From NCBI GenBank assembly GCA_937139335.1, contig CAKZPN010000066.1, positions 26,642-90,641 on the forward strand: a stretch of 64,000 nucleotides of DNA. The letters are read 5' to 3'. The stretch's first letter is position 1. The number at the start of each line of letters is the position of its first letter. Origin of the DNA: an uncultured Roseicyclus sp. Lineage in GTDB: Bacteria; Pseudomonadota; Alphaproteobacteria; Rhodobacterales; Rhodobacteraceae. Shown here piece after piece: positions 51,504 through 60,628 of the stretch. The notes under the pieces are model-generated. The model had not been told where the DNA came from and did not search any database. It saw nothing but the letters and a program-made list of their open reading frames with translations. Position numbers and translations under genes: made by a program.

Positions 51504-52475
51504 TCATTCCGCGACGATGTTGGCCTGTTCCGCGACCTCGGCCCAACGGTCGTAGTTGGCGGCCATGAAGTCGGCGGTTTCCTGCGGGCTCATCGGGCGC
51601 GGCGTGCCACCGTCGTTGGCGAGGAAGTTGGTAAACTCCTCGGTCGCCAGCACCTCGTTGATCGAGCTGTTCAGGCTCTCGACCACGCCTTCGTCCATGC
51701 CGTCCGGCCCGAGGATGGCCCACCACTGGATCACCTCGAATCCTTCGAGCCCGCTTTCGTTCAGCGTCGGGATGTCGGGGGCCGCCGGCGAGCGTTCGAG
51801 GCTCGTCAGCGCGATCGGACGGATGTTGCCGGCCTCGACCTGCGGCATCATCTGGGTCATCGAGCCGATGGAATACTCGATGAACCCGCCCATCACGTCG
51901 GTCATGGCCGGCCCGCCGCCGGTGTATTGCACGACCTGCACCTGCGACCCGACCGCCTGGTTCAGCAGTTCCCCGGCGAAATGCTGGATGCTGCCCATGC
52001 CGGTGGCGCCGTAGCTGAGCGCGTCGCTGCCCCGGATGTACTCGAAGAAGGATGCGACATCCTCGACCGGGATGTCGGGCCGCGCGCCGACGACCAGCGG
52101 CACCTGGCCGACCAGGGCGATGGGCGTGAAATCCTCGCGCGGGTTGAACGGCAGGTCATCGCGCACGGCGGCGTTCATGGTGAAGGTGACCGAGGCGATC
52201 ATGATGGAATAGCCGTCGGGGTCCTGCTCGGCGAGGTAGGCCGAGCCGATGGTGGCGCCGCCGCCCGGACGGTTGTCGATGACGACGGGCTGGTCCCACA
52301 TCTGCGACAGCTGCTGTCCCAGTTGCCGTGCCACGATGTCGTTGGAACCGCCGGGCGCGAAGGGCACCACGATGGTGACCGGTTCGCTCGGAAACTCCTG
52401 TGCGAGGGCGCCACCAGCGGCCATGGCCGCCAATCCGGACGCAAGCACGCTGGCGGAAATTGATCTCAGGTTCAT
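51504..52475 (-). CDS. tctC: Tripartite tricarboxylate transporter substrate-binding protein TctC (Bug family, system 2)
   Basis: Periplasmic binding protein of 323 aa with a Sec signal peptide of about 26 residues ending AGGALAQ. Bug-family motifs: IVVPFAPGGSNDIVARQL, VIDNRPGGGATIGSAYLA, and YGATGMGSIQHFAGELL in the second lobe. The ATG at 52475 has GGGAGGA upstream. It is the first gene of the operon tctC-tctB-tctA-SDR-CHR-CHR, behind the best GntR-type operator of the window (52600-52615). Confidence 0.9.
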   Translation of the reverse strand: MNLRSISASVLASGLAAMAAGGALAQEFPSEPVTIVVPFAPGGSNDIVARQLGQQLSQMWDQPVVIDNRPGGGATIGSAYLAEQDPDGYSIMIASVTFTMNAAVRDDLPFNPREDFTPIALVGQVPLVVGARPDIPVEDVASFFEYIRGSDALSYGATGMGSIQHFAGELLNQAVGSQVQVVQYTGGGPAMTDVMGGFIEYSIGSMTQMMPQVEAGNIRPIALTSLERSPAAPDIPTLNESGLEGFEVIQWWAILGPDGMDEGVVESLNSSINEVLATEEFTNFLANDGGTPRPMSPQETADFMAANYDRWAEVAEQANIVAE

Positions 52476-52599
52476 TGTAGTCCTCCCTTCCTGTTTCTAC
52501 GGAACCGGCCGGGTTGCCCCGACCGCTCGTGGATTGGACCCCGAGGGGCCTTCCGGAACGACGTTGGACAACGGTAATGTCCGATCACGAATACGTCTG

Positions 52600-52629
52600 T
52601 GTATAAGCGTATACATTGACGTCGGTCAA
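52600..52629 (-). promoter_or_regulatory. Promoter with GntR-type operator (site D) of the second TTT operon
   Basis: The minus strand has TTGACC (52624-52629), an 18 nt spacer and TATACA (52600-52605). The inverted repeat TGTATACGCTTATACA (52600-52615) has perfect 6 bp arms and covers the -10 box, so a bound regulator would block it. It lies 125 bp before tctC. The rest of the 335 bp gap (52476-52810) shows no gene; no promoter for the thioesterase gene was recognised there. Confidence 0.7.
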
Positions 52630-52810
52630 GCGTGGGCGCGCCTGCTGTTCCGTGGCGATTGGGTCAGCAGGCCCCGTCCGAGAGTGCTGAAAGGCGCTAT
52701 CATGCGGCGGGATCGACGGGTCTGCCCGCATCGGCTTGCGCACCTCGCGGCGCCGGGCCACCTTCAGCTTGCCCGGCCGGGTCGGGCCGATAGCAAATCG
52801 GAATGGAACA

Positions 52811-53272
52811 ATGGCGGCAGATATGGAGCACCGGTCCGAAAGTCCCTTTCTCGACCTGATCGGAACCGAGGTCGAAGAGTGGCGCGACGGCTACGCCCGG
52901 ATCGGCGTGACCCTCCGCCCCGAATTGCTGAACCGCGCCGGGGTCCCGCATGGCGGGCTGATCGCGACCCTGCTGGATCACGCGTCGAGCTTCTGCGGCC
53001 TTTACTGCACGCAGCCGGGAAACCGCCGTTACGGCATGACCCTGTCGCTGTCGTGCGATTTCATCGGCCAGAGCGACGGCGGCCGCCTGACCGCCGTCGG
53101 CCTGATGACCAGGGCAGGACGCTCCGTCTATTTCAGCTCGGCCGAAGTGCACGACGACCAGGGCAAGCTTCTGGGGCGGTCGACCAGCGTCCACCGCTAC
53201 CGGACCGGCAGCGAAGACCCCAGGGGCGTTCCGCCGAGATCCGAGGCTGCCCGCGACGGCGCGGGCGACTGA
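52811..53272 (+). CDS. PaaI-type hotdog thioesterase
   Basis: Small hotdog-fold acyl-CoA thioesterase of 153 aa. The conserved segment LNRAGVPHGGLIATLLDHASSF includes the His-Gly-Gly of the PaaI family and the following helix with the probable catalytic Asp. The ATG at 52811 has GGAATGGA upstream; another at 52823 is possible. It would hydrolyse a short or aromatic acyl-CoA. It lies 165 nt before the FabI-like gene on the same strand and may be transcribed separately. Confidence 0.8.
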   Translation: MAADMEHRSESPFLDLIGTEVEEWRDGYARIGVTLRPELLNRAGVPHGGLIATLLDHASSFCGLYCTQPGNRRYGMTLSLSCDFIGQSDGGRLTAVGLMTRAGRSVYFSSAEVHDDQGKLLGRSTSVHRYRTGSEDPRGVPPRSEAARDGAGD

Positions 53273-53437
53273 CCCGCGCGGATTGACACCTCGAAAGCAG
53301 CTCCGCCCACCCGCCTGCGCCGTCCGCCGCGACAATGTTGCACGGCCGGCGCGCTGGCATCAGTTGGCTCTGTCATGTTTCGTTCGCAGATCGCGGCTAG
53401 TGACGATCCGTTATGTGCGTTTGAGGTTCAGTCCAGC

Positions 53438-54202
53438 ATGTTTTCCCTCGACAACCACAAGGCGCTCATCGTCGGGATCGCGAACGAGAACTCGATCGCC
53501 TGGGGCTGCGCGCAGGCGTTGCGCGCGCAGGGCGCCGACGTCGCTATCACCTGGCTGAACGAGAAGGCCGAACCCTTCGTGCGGCCGCTGGGCGAAGGGC
53601 TTGGCGCGGACATCATGATGCCGCTCGACGTGGCCCAGCCGGGGCAGCTCGAGGCGCTGTTCGACATGATCACCGACCGGTGGGGGCGGCTCGACACGCT
53701 GGTGCATTCGATCGCCTTCGCCCCGCGCGACGACCTGCACGGCCGGGTCATCGACTGTTCCGCCGACGGCTTCAAGCTGGCGATGGATGTATCGGTGCAT
53801 TCCTTCCTGCGGATGATCCGCATGGCAGAGCCGCTGATGGCGCATGGCGGCACCTGCCTGTCGGTGTCGTTCTTCGGCTCGTCGCGGGTGGTGCGGCACT
53901 ACAACATGATGGGTCCGGTGAAGGCCGCGCTGGAAAGCGCGGTACGCTATGCCGCCGCCGAACTGGGCGAAAAGGGCATTCGCGTCCACGCGCTCTCGCC
54001 CGGCCCGCTCAAGACGCGCGCCGCCAGCGGCATCGACCATTTCGACGAGCTTCTCGCCGCCGCCGCCGACCGCGCGCCGACGCATCACCTGGCCACCATC
54101 GAAGACGTGGGCGCGATGGCCGCCTTTCTTGCCTCGCCCGAGGCGCGCAACCTGACCGGCGGTGTGCATGACATCGACGGCGGGTTTTCCATCACCGCGT
54201 GA
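53438..54202 (+). CDS. fabI: FabI-type enoyl-(acyl carrier protein/CoA) reductase homologue
   Basis: Enoyl-ACP reductase family SDR of 254 aa. The FabI cofactor start [27 protein letters not shown], and the catalytic Tyr and Lys in [14 protein letters not shown] are present. The other Tyr often found in FabI (SYxG) is Phe here (SFFGSS). Position with a CoA-linked operon suggests that it is a paralogue serving short-chain acyl-CoA or PHA metabolism, not the housekeeping FabI. It is the first gene of the long plus-strand operon; DUF3141 follows after 11 nt. Confidence 0.8.
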   Translation: MFSLDNHKALIVGIANENSIAWGCAQALRAQGADVAITWLNEKAEPFVRPLGEGLGADIMMPLDVAQPGQLEALFDMITDRWGRLDTLVHSIAFAPRDDLHGRVIDCSADGFKLAMDVSVHSFLRMIRMAEPLMAHGGTCLSVSFFGSSRVVRHYNMMGPVKAALESAVRYAAAELGEKGIRVHALSPGPLKTRAASGIDHFDELLAAAADRAPTHHLATIEDVGAMAAFLASPEARNLTGGVHDIDGGFSITA

Positions 54203-54213
54203 AGGTTCCCGCC

Positions 54214-56718
54214 ATGGCCAATGTATTCGACCTGTTCAATCCCGCCGGCCAGACCGGCGTGCCGCGCCCCGAAGCCGACATGATCGCCGCGATGCGCAAG
54301 ACCATGCAGCAGTCGGAAAGCGAGATCGCGGCCATCTCGGGCACGCTCGACATCCTGTCCACGGCCGCCTCGCGCCAGTCCTCGCGCATTGCCGACGGCC
54401 ATTCGCGCCGCGCCGAAGTGGCCCTGGCCCAGGCCTCGGCGCTGATGGACAAGCTGCAGGAAGCGCAGGCCGAAGGCCGGATCGGCGACGACTGGGCCGA
54501 ATACATGCGCGACGCCTTCGAGCGCGCGATCCTGACCGTGGACACGCTACGCAAGCGCGGCGACATCTTCCTCGAGCACGAGGAGGCGGGCTGCCCGCCG
54601 GTGCTGAAATATGACTACGAGATCGTGATGGACGGCAAGGACATGCCGTTTCCCTCGAACTACATCCTGCTGAAGATCCTGCCGCCCGAGGGTGTCGAGA
54701 TCCTGGACTGGAAGCGCCCCTACATCATCATCGACCCGCGAGCGGGCCATGGCCCCGGCATCGGCGGGTTCAAGGCCGACAGCCAGGTCGGCGTGGCGAT
54801 GCGCGCCGGCCATCCGGTCTATTTCGTGGCCTTCCGCCGCGAGCCCGAGCCGGGGCAGTTCATCTCCTACGTCACCCGCACCGAGGCGGCCTTCGTGCGC
54901 GAGGTGATGCGTTTGCACCCCGAGGCGTCCAACCCGATCGTCACCGGCAACTGCCAGGGCGGCTGGGCGACGCTGTTGATGGCGGCGACCAACCCAGACC
55001 TGACCGGGCCGATCGTCATCAATGGCGCGCCGGTCGCACCCTGGGCCGGCAAGGTCGGCGAGAACCCGATGCGCTACAACGCCGGCGTGCTCGGCGGCAC
55101 CTGGATTCCGATGTTCCTGTCGGATCTCGGCGGCGGCATCTTCGACGGCGCGCATCTGGTGCAGAATTTCGAGCTGCTTAACCCCGCGCGTACCCTGTTC
55201 CGCAAATACACCGACCTGTTCCGCGACATCGACCAGGGCGACGAGGCGTTTCTCGAGTTCGAGACCTGGTGGGGCGGCTTCTTCCTGATGACCGGGGCCG
55301 AGATCAACTGGATCGTCGAGCAGCTGTTCGTCGGCAACCGCCTGGTGAAGAACGAGGCCCGGATCGAGCCCGGCCGGCCAATCGACCTCAAGGCGATCCG
55401 CGCGCCGATCATCGTCTTCGCCAGTCACGGCGACAACATCACCCCGCCGCAGCAGGCGCTGAACTGGATCGCCGAGACCTACGCCGATGTCGACGAGATC
55501 CGCGTGCGCGGCCAGCGCATCGTCTACATGGTGCACGAGGAAGTCGGGCACCTGGGCATCTTCGTCTCCTCCAAGATCGCCAACAAGGAACATTCCGAAG
55601 TCGCCTCGACCCTGAAGACGATCGAGGCGCTGGCGCCGGGACTCTACGAGATGACCATCGAGGATGTGACCGAAAAGGACGGCCGCAAGCATTTCACCGT
55701 GGGCTTCGCCGAGCGGACCATGGCCGATATCCTCGCGCTGGGGGACGGGCTGGAGCACGAGCGCCCCTTCGCCGCCGTCGCCCGCGCCGCCGAGGTGCAG
55801 GCGCAGATGTACGACACGCTGCTGCGCCCGATGGTGCGCGCCCTCGTCACCGAAAGCGCCGCCGAGATGAGCCGCACCCTGCACCCGCAGCGGTTGAGCC
55901 GGGCGCTGATGTCCTCGCGCAACCCCGCGATGCATCAGGTCGCGGCGCTGGCCGAGCGGACGCGCACCAATCGCAAGCCCGCCAAGGCCTCCAACCCTTT
56001 CCTGGCCGCCGAGGCGTTCTGGGTCGAGACGACCGAGCAGATGATCGACTTCTGGCGCGACACGCGCGACCTGCAGCACGAGATGTTCTTCCATTCTGCC
56101 TGGGGCACGCCCTGGGCGCGCGCCTTCGGCAAGACCCACGAGGCGCGGCGCACGCTGAAGAGCAACGGCGAGATGCGCGGCCTGCCCGAAGTGGCGCAGG
56201 CGCTGATGATGATCGAACAGGGTGGCTTTCCCGAGGCGGTGATCCGGATGCTGGTTCTTCTGGCCGAGAACCGCGGCCAGGTGCGGCGGGACCGGCTGGA
56301 ACGCTCGGCCAGTATCCTGACGCAAGACGAGCCCTTCCGCAGCCTCGGCGCCGAGCGCCGGGCGATGATCATCCACCAGCAGACGCTGATCGCGACCTTC
56401 GAGACCGAGCACGCGATCGAGGCGCTGCCTCTGTTGCTGCCCGAAAAGGCCGAGCGCGAGCTGGCCCTGAGGGTGGTGCAGTTCGTCCCCGGCAAGATCG
56501 ACGAGATGTCGCCGCATACCTTCGCCTTGCTGCAACGCTTCCGCGAGGTTCTTGACCTTCCTCCGGTGACCGAGGATATCACCGAGAACCCGCTGGCCAC
56601 GGTTTCCGCTTCAGCCCCCGCCACCGAGCCGAAGGTCGAGGCGGAGGCGGAGGCGGCACCCGCTGCGCCAAACCAACGGCGGCGCAAGGCGGAAGACGCC
56701 CGGAACAGCGAGGCATGA
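54214..56718 (+). CDS. DUF3141 protein, alpha/beta hydrolase with PHA-synthase-like triad
   Basis: Large protein of 834 aa. An N-terminal helical part (1-125) precedes an alpha/beta hydrolase core whose nucleophile elbow is GNCQGG with Cys247, matching the G-x-C-x-G-G box of PHA synthases instead of the usual Ser. Asp407 (SHGDNITPP) and His446 (EEVGHLGIF) complete a possible Cys-Asp-His triad. A TerB-like helical domain may lie at about 660-790, and the last 50 residues are Ala/Glu/Pro-rich. GTG 54199 is an alternative start, but AAGG precedes ATG 54214. Function is unknown; the neighbours suggest 3-hydroxyacyl or PHA chemistry. Confidence 0.75.
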   Translation: MANVFDLFNPAGQTGVPRPEADMIAAMRKTMQQSESEIAAISGTLDILSTAASRQSSRIADGHSRRAEVALAQASALMDKLQEAQAEGRIGDDWAEYMRDAFERAILTVDTLRKRGDIFLEHEEAGCPPVLKYDYEIVMDGKDMPFPSNYILLKILPPEGVEILDWKRPYIIIDPRAGHGPGIGGFKADSQVGVAMRAGHPVYFVAFRREPEPGQFISYVTRTEAAFVREVMRLHPEASNPIVTGNCQGGWATLLMAATNPDLTGPIVINGAPVAPWAGKVGENPMRYNAGVLGGTWIPMFLSDLGGGIFDGAHLVQNFELLNPARTLFRKYTDLFRDIDQGDEAFLEFETWWGGFFLMTGAEINWIVEQLFVGNRLVKNEARIEPGRPIDLKAIRAPIIVFASHGDNITPPQQALNWIAETYADVDEIRVRGQRIVYMVHEEVGHLGIFVSSKIANKEHSEVASTLKTIEALAPGLYEMTIEDVTEKDGRKHFTVGFAERTMADILALGDGLEHERPFAAVARAAEVQAQMYDTLLRPMVRALVTESAAEMSRTLHPQRLSRALMSSRNPAMHQVAALAERTRTNRKPAKASNPFLAAEAFWVETTEQMIDFWRDTRDLQHEMFFHSAWGTPWARAFGKTHEARRTLKSNGEMRGLPEVAQALMMIEQGGFPEAVIRMLVLLAENRGQVRRDRLERSASILTQDEPFRSLGAERRAMIIHQQTLIATFETEHAIEALPLLLPEKAERELALRVVQFVPGKIDEMSPHTFALLQRFREVLDLPPVTEDITENPLATVSASAPATEPKVEAEAEAAPAAPNQRRRKAEDARNSEA

Positions 56719-56719
56719 C

Positions 56720-58099
56720 ATGCGGCTGGTCAATCGCACCTTCGACGACCTGAACCCCGGCGACCATGCGGAACTGCGCCGCCTGATCACCGCCGACGAC
56801 CTCTACGTCTTCGCCGCCGCCTCGGGGAATCACAACCCGATGCATCTGCAGGACAGCGACCTGGACGGCGACGGCCACCTGGAGCGTGTGGCGCCGGGCA
56901 TGTTCATGGCGTCGCTCATCTCGGCCGTGCTGGGGATGCAACTGCCGGGGCCGGGCACGCTCTACCGGCGGCAGGTGCTGGATTTCCACGCCCGCGCCCA
57001 TGCCGGCGAAGAGGTCATCGTGCGCGCCGAGGTGCTGGACAAGGCCGACGGCATCGTCCGGCTCTCGACCGAGGTGCGGCGCATCGCTGACGACGTTCTG
57101 ATCCTGTCGGGCGAGGCCGAGGTGCGGGCGCCGACCACCCGGTTCGAGAGCGAGGATCTGGAGATTCCCGGCCTGATCGTGCAGCGCCACCGCCATTTCG
57201 AGGCGCTGCTCGACCGCGCCCGCCCGCTGGCGCCGCTGCCCACCGCCGTGGTCTGCCCCGACGATGCCAATTCGCTGGGCGGCGCGCTGCTGGCCGCGCG
57301 CGAAAGCATCATCACGCCGATCCTGATCGGCCATGCCGACGCGATTCGGGCCGCCGCCGCCGCGATGGAGGCCGACCTGACAGGGATCGAGCTGATCGAC
57401 GTGCCGGGCCCCGATCACGAGGCGGCGGCGCTGGCCTGCCGGCTGGTGCATGACGGCCGCGCTGCGGCGGTGATGAAGGGGCACCTGCACACCGACGACC
57501 TGCTGAAGCCGATGCTGGACAAGGCGATGGGCCTGCGCGCCGGGCGCCGCTTCACCCATGTTTTCGTGATGGACGTGCCGGGCCAGCCCGAGCCGCTGCT
57601 GGTCACCGACGCCGCGATCAACATTTCCCCCGACCTCGCGACCAAGGTCGACATCTGCCAGAACGCCATCGACCTCGCCCTGTCGCTGGGCATGGACCCG
57701 CGCGTGGGCGTGCTGTCGGCGGTCGAAACGGTGAACCCGGCGATCCAGTCCTCCATCGACGGGGCGCTGCTGTCCAAGATGGCCGATCGCGGCCAGATCA
57801 AGGGCGGACAGGTCGAAGGGCCGCTGGCGATGGACAATGCCATAGACATGGGGGCTGCCCGCACCAAGGGGCTGAAGGGCAACGTCGCCGGGCGCGCCAA
57901 CATCCTTGTCGTGCCTGGGCTGGACGCGGGCAACATGCTGGCCAAGCAGCTGTCCTTCATCAGCCACGCCGAGGGCGCGGGGCTGGTGCTGGGCGCGCGG
58001 GTGCCGGTGATCCTGAATTCCCGCTCCGACAGCCCGATGTCGCGGCTCGCCTCCTGCGCGGTGGCGGCACTGCACCAGGCGGCAGGTGCCAAGGCATGA
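56720..58099 (+). CDS. MaoC-like hydratase domain fused to phosphate acyltransferase
   Basis: Bifunctional protein of 459 aa. Residues about 10-135 are a MaoC/(R)-hydratase domain; residues about 180-459 are a phosphate acetyl/butyryltransferase domain (PTA_PTB: KGHLHTDDLLKPML, VGVLSAVETVNPAIQSS, GPLAMDNAID, GNVAGRANILVVPGLDAGN). The fusion would convert an acyl-CoA to acyl phosphate. In the hydratase motif the catalytic Asp is replaced by Asn (SGNHNPMH), so hydration activity is doubtful. The gene starts 1 nt after DUF3141 and overlaps the kinase gene by four bases. Confidence 0.85.
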   Translation: MRLVNRTFDDLNPGDHAELRRLITADDLYVFAAASGNHNPMHLQDSDLDGDGHLERVAPGMFMASLISAVLGMQLPGPGTLYRRQVLDFHARAHAGEEVIVRAEVLDKADGIVRLSTEVRRIADDVLILSGEAEVRAPTTRFESEDLEIPGLIVQRHRHFEALLDRARPLAPLPTAVVCPDDANSLGGALLAARESIITPILIGHADAIRAAAAAMEADLTGIELIDVPGPDHEAAALACRLVHDGRAAAVMKGHLHTDDLLKPMLDKAMGLRAGRRFTHVFVMDVPGQPEPLLVTDAAINISPDLATKVDICQNAIDLALSLGMDPRVGVLSAVETVNPAIQSSIDGALLSKMADRGQIKGGQVEGPLAMDNAIDMGAARTKGLKGNVAGRANILVVPGLDAGNMLAKQLSFISHAEGAGLVLGARVPVILNSRSDSPMSRLASCAVAALHQAAGAKA

Positions 58100-59274
58100 C
58101 GCGCGCGGTCCTGACGCTGAACGCCGGGTCGTCGTCGCTGAAGGTCGCGCTCTACCCCGAGGCCGGGACGGAGCCGCTGGCCAGCGGCATGGCCGACCGG
58201 ATCGGGGCCGAGGGTGTCCTGACCCTGAAGGATGCAAGCGGCGCGGCCATCGGGGCGGCGGGCGACATCGGCAGCCATGCCGCGGCGATCACCGCCGTGA
58301 TCGAGGGGTTCCGCGCGCATTGGCCGGACCTGGAATTGCTCGCCATCGGGCACCGCGTCGTGCATGGCGGCGTCGCCCATACCGCGCCGGTCAGCGTCGA
58401 TGCCGAGACGCTTGAAGACCTCGCCCGCCTTTCGCCTTTCGCGCCGCTGCACCAGCCGCACAACCTGGCCGGCATCCGCGCCGCCATGGCGGCCTTTCCC
58501 GGCGTGCCGCAGGTGGCCTGTTTCGACACCGCATTTCACCGCAGCCATCCGTGGGTGAATGATACCTTCGCCCTGCCCCGCGCGCTTTATGACGAGGGTG
58601 TGCGGCGTTACGGGTTTCACGGCCTCAGCTACGACTACATCGCGGGCGAACTCGCCCGCAGCGCGCCGCATCTGGCGACCGGCCGGGTGGTGGTGGCGCA
58701 TCTGGGTAACGGCGCCTCGATGTGCGCGATCCAGGATGGCCGCTCGGTCGCCTCGACGATGGGGTTCTCGGCGCTCGACGGGCTGCCGATGGGCACCCGC
58801 AGCGGCCAGCTTGACCCCGGCGTCGTGCTGTACCTGATGGACCAGAAGGGCATGGGCGCGGGCGAGATTTCCGACCTGCTCTACAAGCAATCCGGGCTTC
58901 TGGGGCTGTCCGGCCTGTCCAACGACATGCGCACGCTCGAAGGCGCCGGCACGCCCGAGGCGGCGGAGGCGATCGACTATTTCGTGTTCCGCTGCCAGCG
59001 CGAGGTCGGCGCCATGGCCGCCGCCCTCGGCGGGATCGACGCGCTCGTGTTCTGCGGCGGCATCGGCGAAAACTCCCGCCTGATCCGCGCCCGCATCTGC
59101 GAACGGCTGGGCTGGATGGGGATCGAGGTCGATCATGCCGCCAACGCCGCCAACGCGCGGGTGATCTCGTCGGACCTGGCGCGGACAACGGTGCTGGTGA
59201 TGCCCACGAACGAGGAACTGGTGATCGCCCGCGCCGCCCGCGCGGCGGTGGGCCTGATGGAGGACGCCGCATGA
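58096..59274 (+). CDS. ackA: Acetate/propionate-family kinase
   Basis: Acyl phosphate kinase of 392 aa, usual length for AckA. Motifs: VLTLNAGSSSLKVALY, GHRVVHGG, HNLAGIRAAM, RRYGFHGLSYDYI and VVAHLGNGASMCA, and FCGGIGENSRLIR. It makes ATP from acyl phosphate and so completes CoA-thioester to acid conversion with the phosphotransacylase encoded before it. It overlaps both neighbours by four bases (ATGA). Confidence 0.92.
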   Translation: MTRAVLTLNAGSSSLKVALYPEAGTEPLASGMADRIGAEGVLTLKDASGAAIGAAGDIGSHAAAITAVIEGFRAHWPDLELLAIGHRVVHGGVAHTAPVSVDAETLEDLARLSPFAPLHQPHNLAGIRAAMAAFPGVPQVACFDTAFHRSHPWVNDTFALPRALYDEGVRRYGFHGLSYDYIAGELARSAPHLATGRVVVAHLGNGASMCAIQDGRSVASTMGFSALDGLPMGTRSGQLDPGVVLYLMDQKGMGAGEISDLLYKQSGLLGLSGLSNDMRTLEGAGTPEAAEAIDYFVFRCQREVGAMAAALGGIDALVFCGGIGENSRLIRARICERLGWMGIEVDHAANAANARVISSDLARTTVLVMPTNEELVIARAARAAVGLMEDAA

Positions 59275-59924
59275 AAGGCGCATTGAGACCCGAGGCCGCG
59301 GCCGCGCTGATCCCCGAGGGCGCGAGCCTGATGATCGGCGGCTTCATGGCGGTGGGCAGCCCCGAACGCCTGATCGACGCCATCGTCGCGCGCGGCGTGG
59401 GCGGCCTGACCGTGATCGCCAACGACACCGCCATGCCCGGCAAAGGCATCGGCAAGCTGATCTCGGCCGGGCTGGTGGCCCGCGTGGTGGCCAGCCACAT
59501 CGGGCTGAACCCCGAGACGCAGGCGCGGATGATCTCGGGCGAGATCGAGTGCGAGCTGGTGCCGCAGGGCACGCTGATCGAACGCATCCGCGCGGGCGGC
59601 ATGGGGCTGGGCGGCGTGCTGACGCCCACCGGCCTTGCGACCGAGGTGGAGGACGGCAAGCAGGTGATCGAGGTCGAGGGCAAGCGGTTCCTGCTGGAGA
59701 CCCCGCTCCGCGCCGATTTCGCGCTGATCGGCGCGTGGCAGGCCGATTATGTGGGCAATCTCAACTACATGCTGACCGCTCACAACTTCAACCCGATCAT
59801 CGCTCTCGCCGGCCGCACCGTCATCGCCGAACCCGACAGCATCGTGCCGGTGGGGGTGATCCCGCCCGACGCGGTGAAGACGCCGGGCGTTCTGGTCGAT
59901 CACCTGCTGATCCGCGCAGCCTGA
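59271..59924 (+). CDS. 3-oxoacid CoA-transferase subunit A
   Basis: Subunit A (217 aa) of a family I CoA-transferase such as AtoD/ScoA. The conserved G-rich loop SLMIGGFMAVGSPERLIDAI and FALIGAWQADYVGNLNY are visible. It moves CoA between, for example, acetoacetate or another short acid and succinyl/acetyl-CoA. It overlaps the kinase gene by four bases; subunit B follows after 11 nt. Confidence 0.9.
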   Translation: MKGALRPEAAAALIPEGASLMIGGFMAVGSPERLIDAIVARGVGGLTVIANDTAMPGKGIGKLISAGLVARVVASHIGLNPETQARMISGEIECELVPQGTLIERIRAGGMGLGGVLTPTGLATEVEDGKQVIEVEGKRFLLETPLRADFALIGAWQADYVGNLNYMLTAHNFNPIIALAGRTVIAEPDSIVPVGVIPPDAVKTPGVLVDHLLIRAA

Positions 59925-59935
59925 GGGAGGTCACG

Positions 59936-60592
59936 ATGGACGCCAAGGAACTCATCGCCCGCCGCGTCGCGCGCGAGATCATGCCGGGGATGCTGGTCAA
60001 CCTCGGGATCGGGCTGCCCTCGATGGTGGCGACCTACGTGCCGGCGAGCCTCGGCGTCTTCTTCCAGGCCGAGAACGGTGTGATCGGCCTCGGCGCGCGC
60101 CCGCCCGAGGGCATGGAGGACCGCCACCTGACCGATGCCGGCGGCGGCTTTGTCTCGGCGGTGCCGGGGGCTGCCAGCATCGACAGCGCGATGAGCTTCG
60201 GCCTGATCCGCGGCGGACATCTCGACATGACGGTGCTGGGCGGGTTGCAGGTGGACGAGGCCGGGCACCTCGCGAACTGGAAGGTGCCGGGCAAGATGGT
60301 GCCGGGCATGGGCGGCGCGATGGACCTCGTGACCGGGGCCGCCCGCGTCATCGTCGCGATGCAGCACGCCGCCAAGGGCCAGTCGAAGATCGTGCCGAAA
60401 CTGACCCTGCCGCTGACCGCGCTCCGCCGCGTCGATCTTGTCGTGACCGACCTGGCCGTGATCGAGCCGGGCGAAGGCGGGCTGATCCTGCGCGAACGCG
60501 CGCCGGGCGTCAGCCTCGACGAGATCCGCGCCGCCACCGACGCCGCGCTGGTGATCCCCGGCGAGGTTCCCGAAATGACCCTGGCCGACTGA
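59936..60592 (+). CDS. 3-oxoacid CoA-transferase subunit B
   Basis: Subunit B (218 aa) of the CoA-transferase (AtoA/ScoB type). Catalytic Glu46 is in FFQAENGVIG, preceded by VNLGIGLP. The remaining family segments (GGHLDMTVLGGLQVDEAG, NWKVPGKMVPGMGGAMDL) are intact. GGGAGG lies 7 nt before the ATG. Confidence 0.92.
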   Translation: MDAKELIARRVAREIMPGMLVNLGIGLPSMVATYVPASLGVFFQAENGVIGLGARPPEGMEDRHLTDAGGGFVSAVPGAASIDSAMSFGLIRGGHLDMTVLGGLQVDEAGHLANWKVPGKMVPGMGGAMDLVTGAARVIVAMQHAAKGQSKIVPKLTLPLTALRRVDLVVTDLAVIEPGEGGLILRERAPGVSLDEIRAATDAALVIPGEVPEMTLAD

Positions 60593-60628
60593 CCTGACCC
60601 CGCCCCCGGCGCCCGAACGGAGATTGCG

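Noticed and set aside
54547..56535. Minus-strand open frame of about 660 codons opposite the DUF3141 gene.
   Set aside because: The plus-strand frame carries the conserved triad and fits the operon; the antisense frame has no motif.
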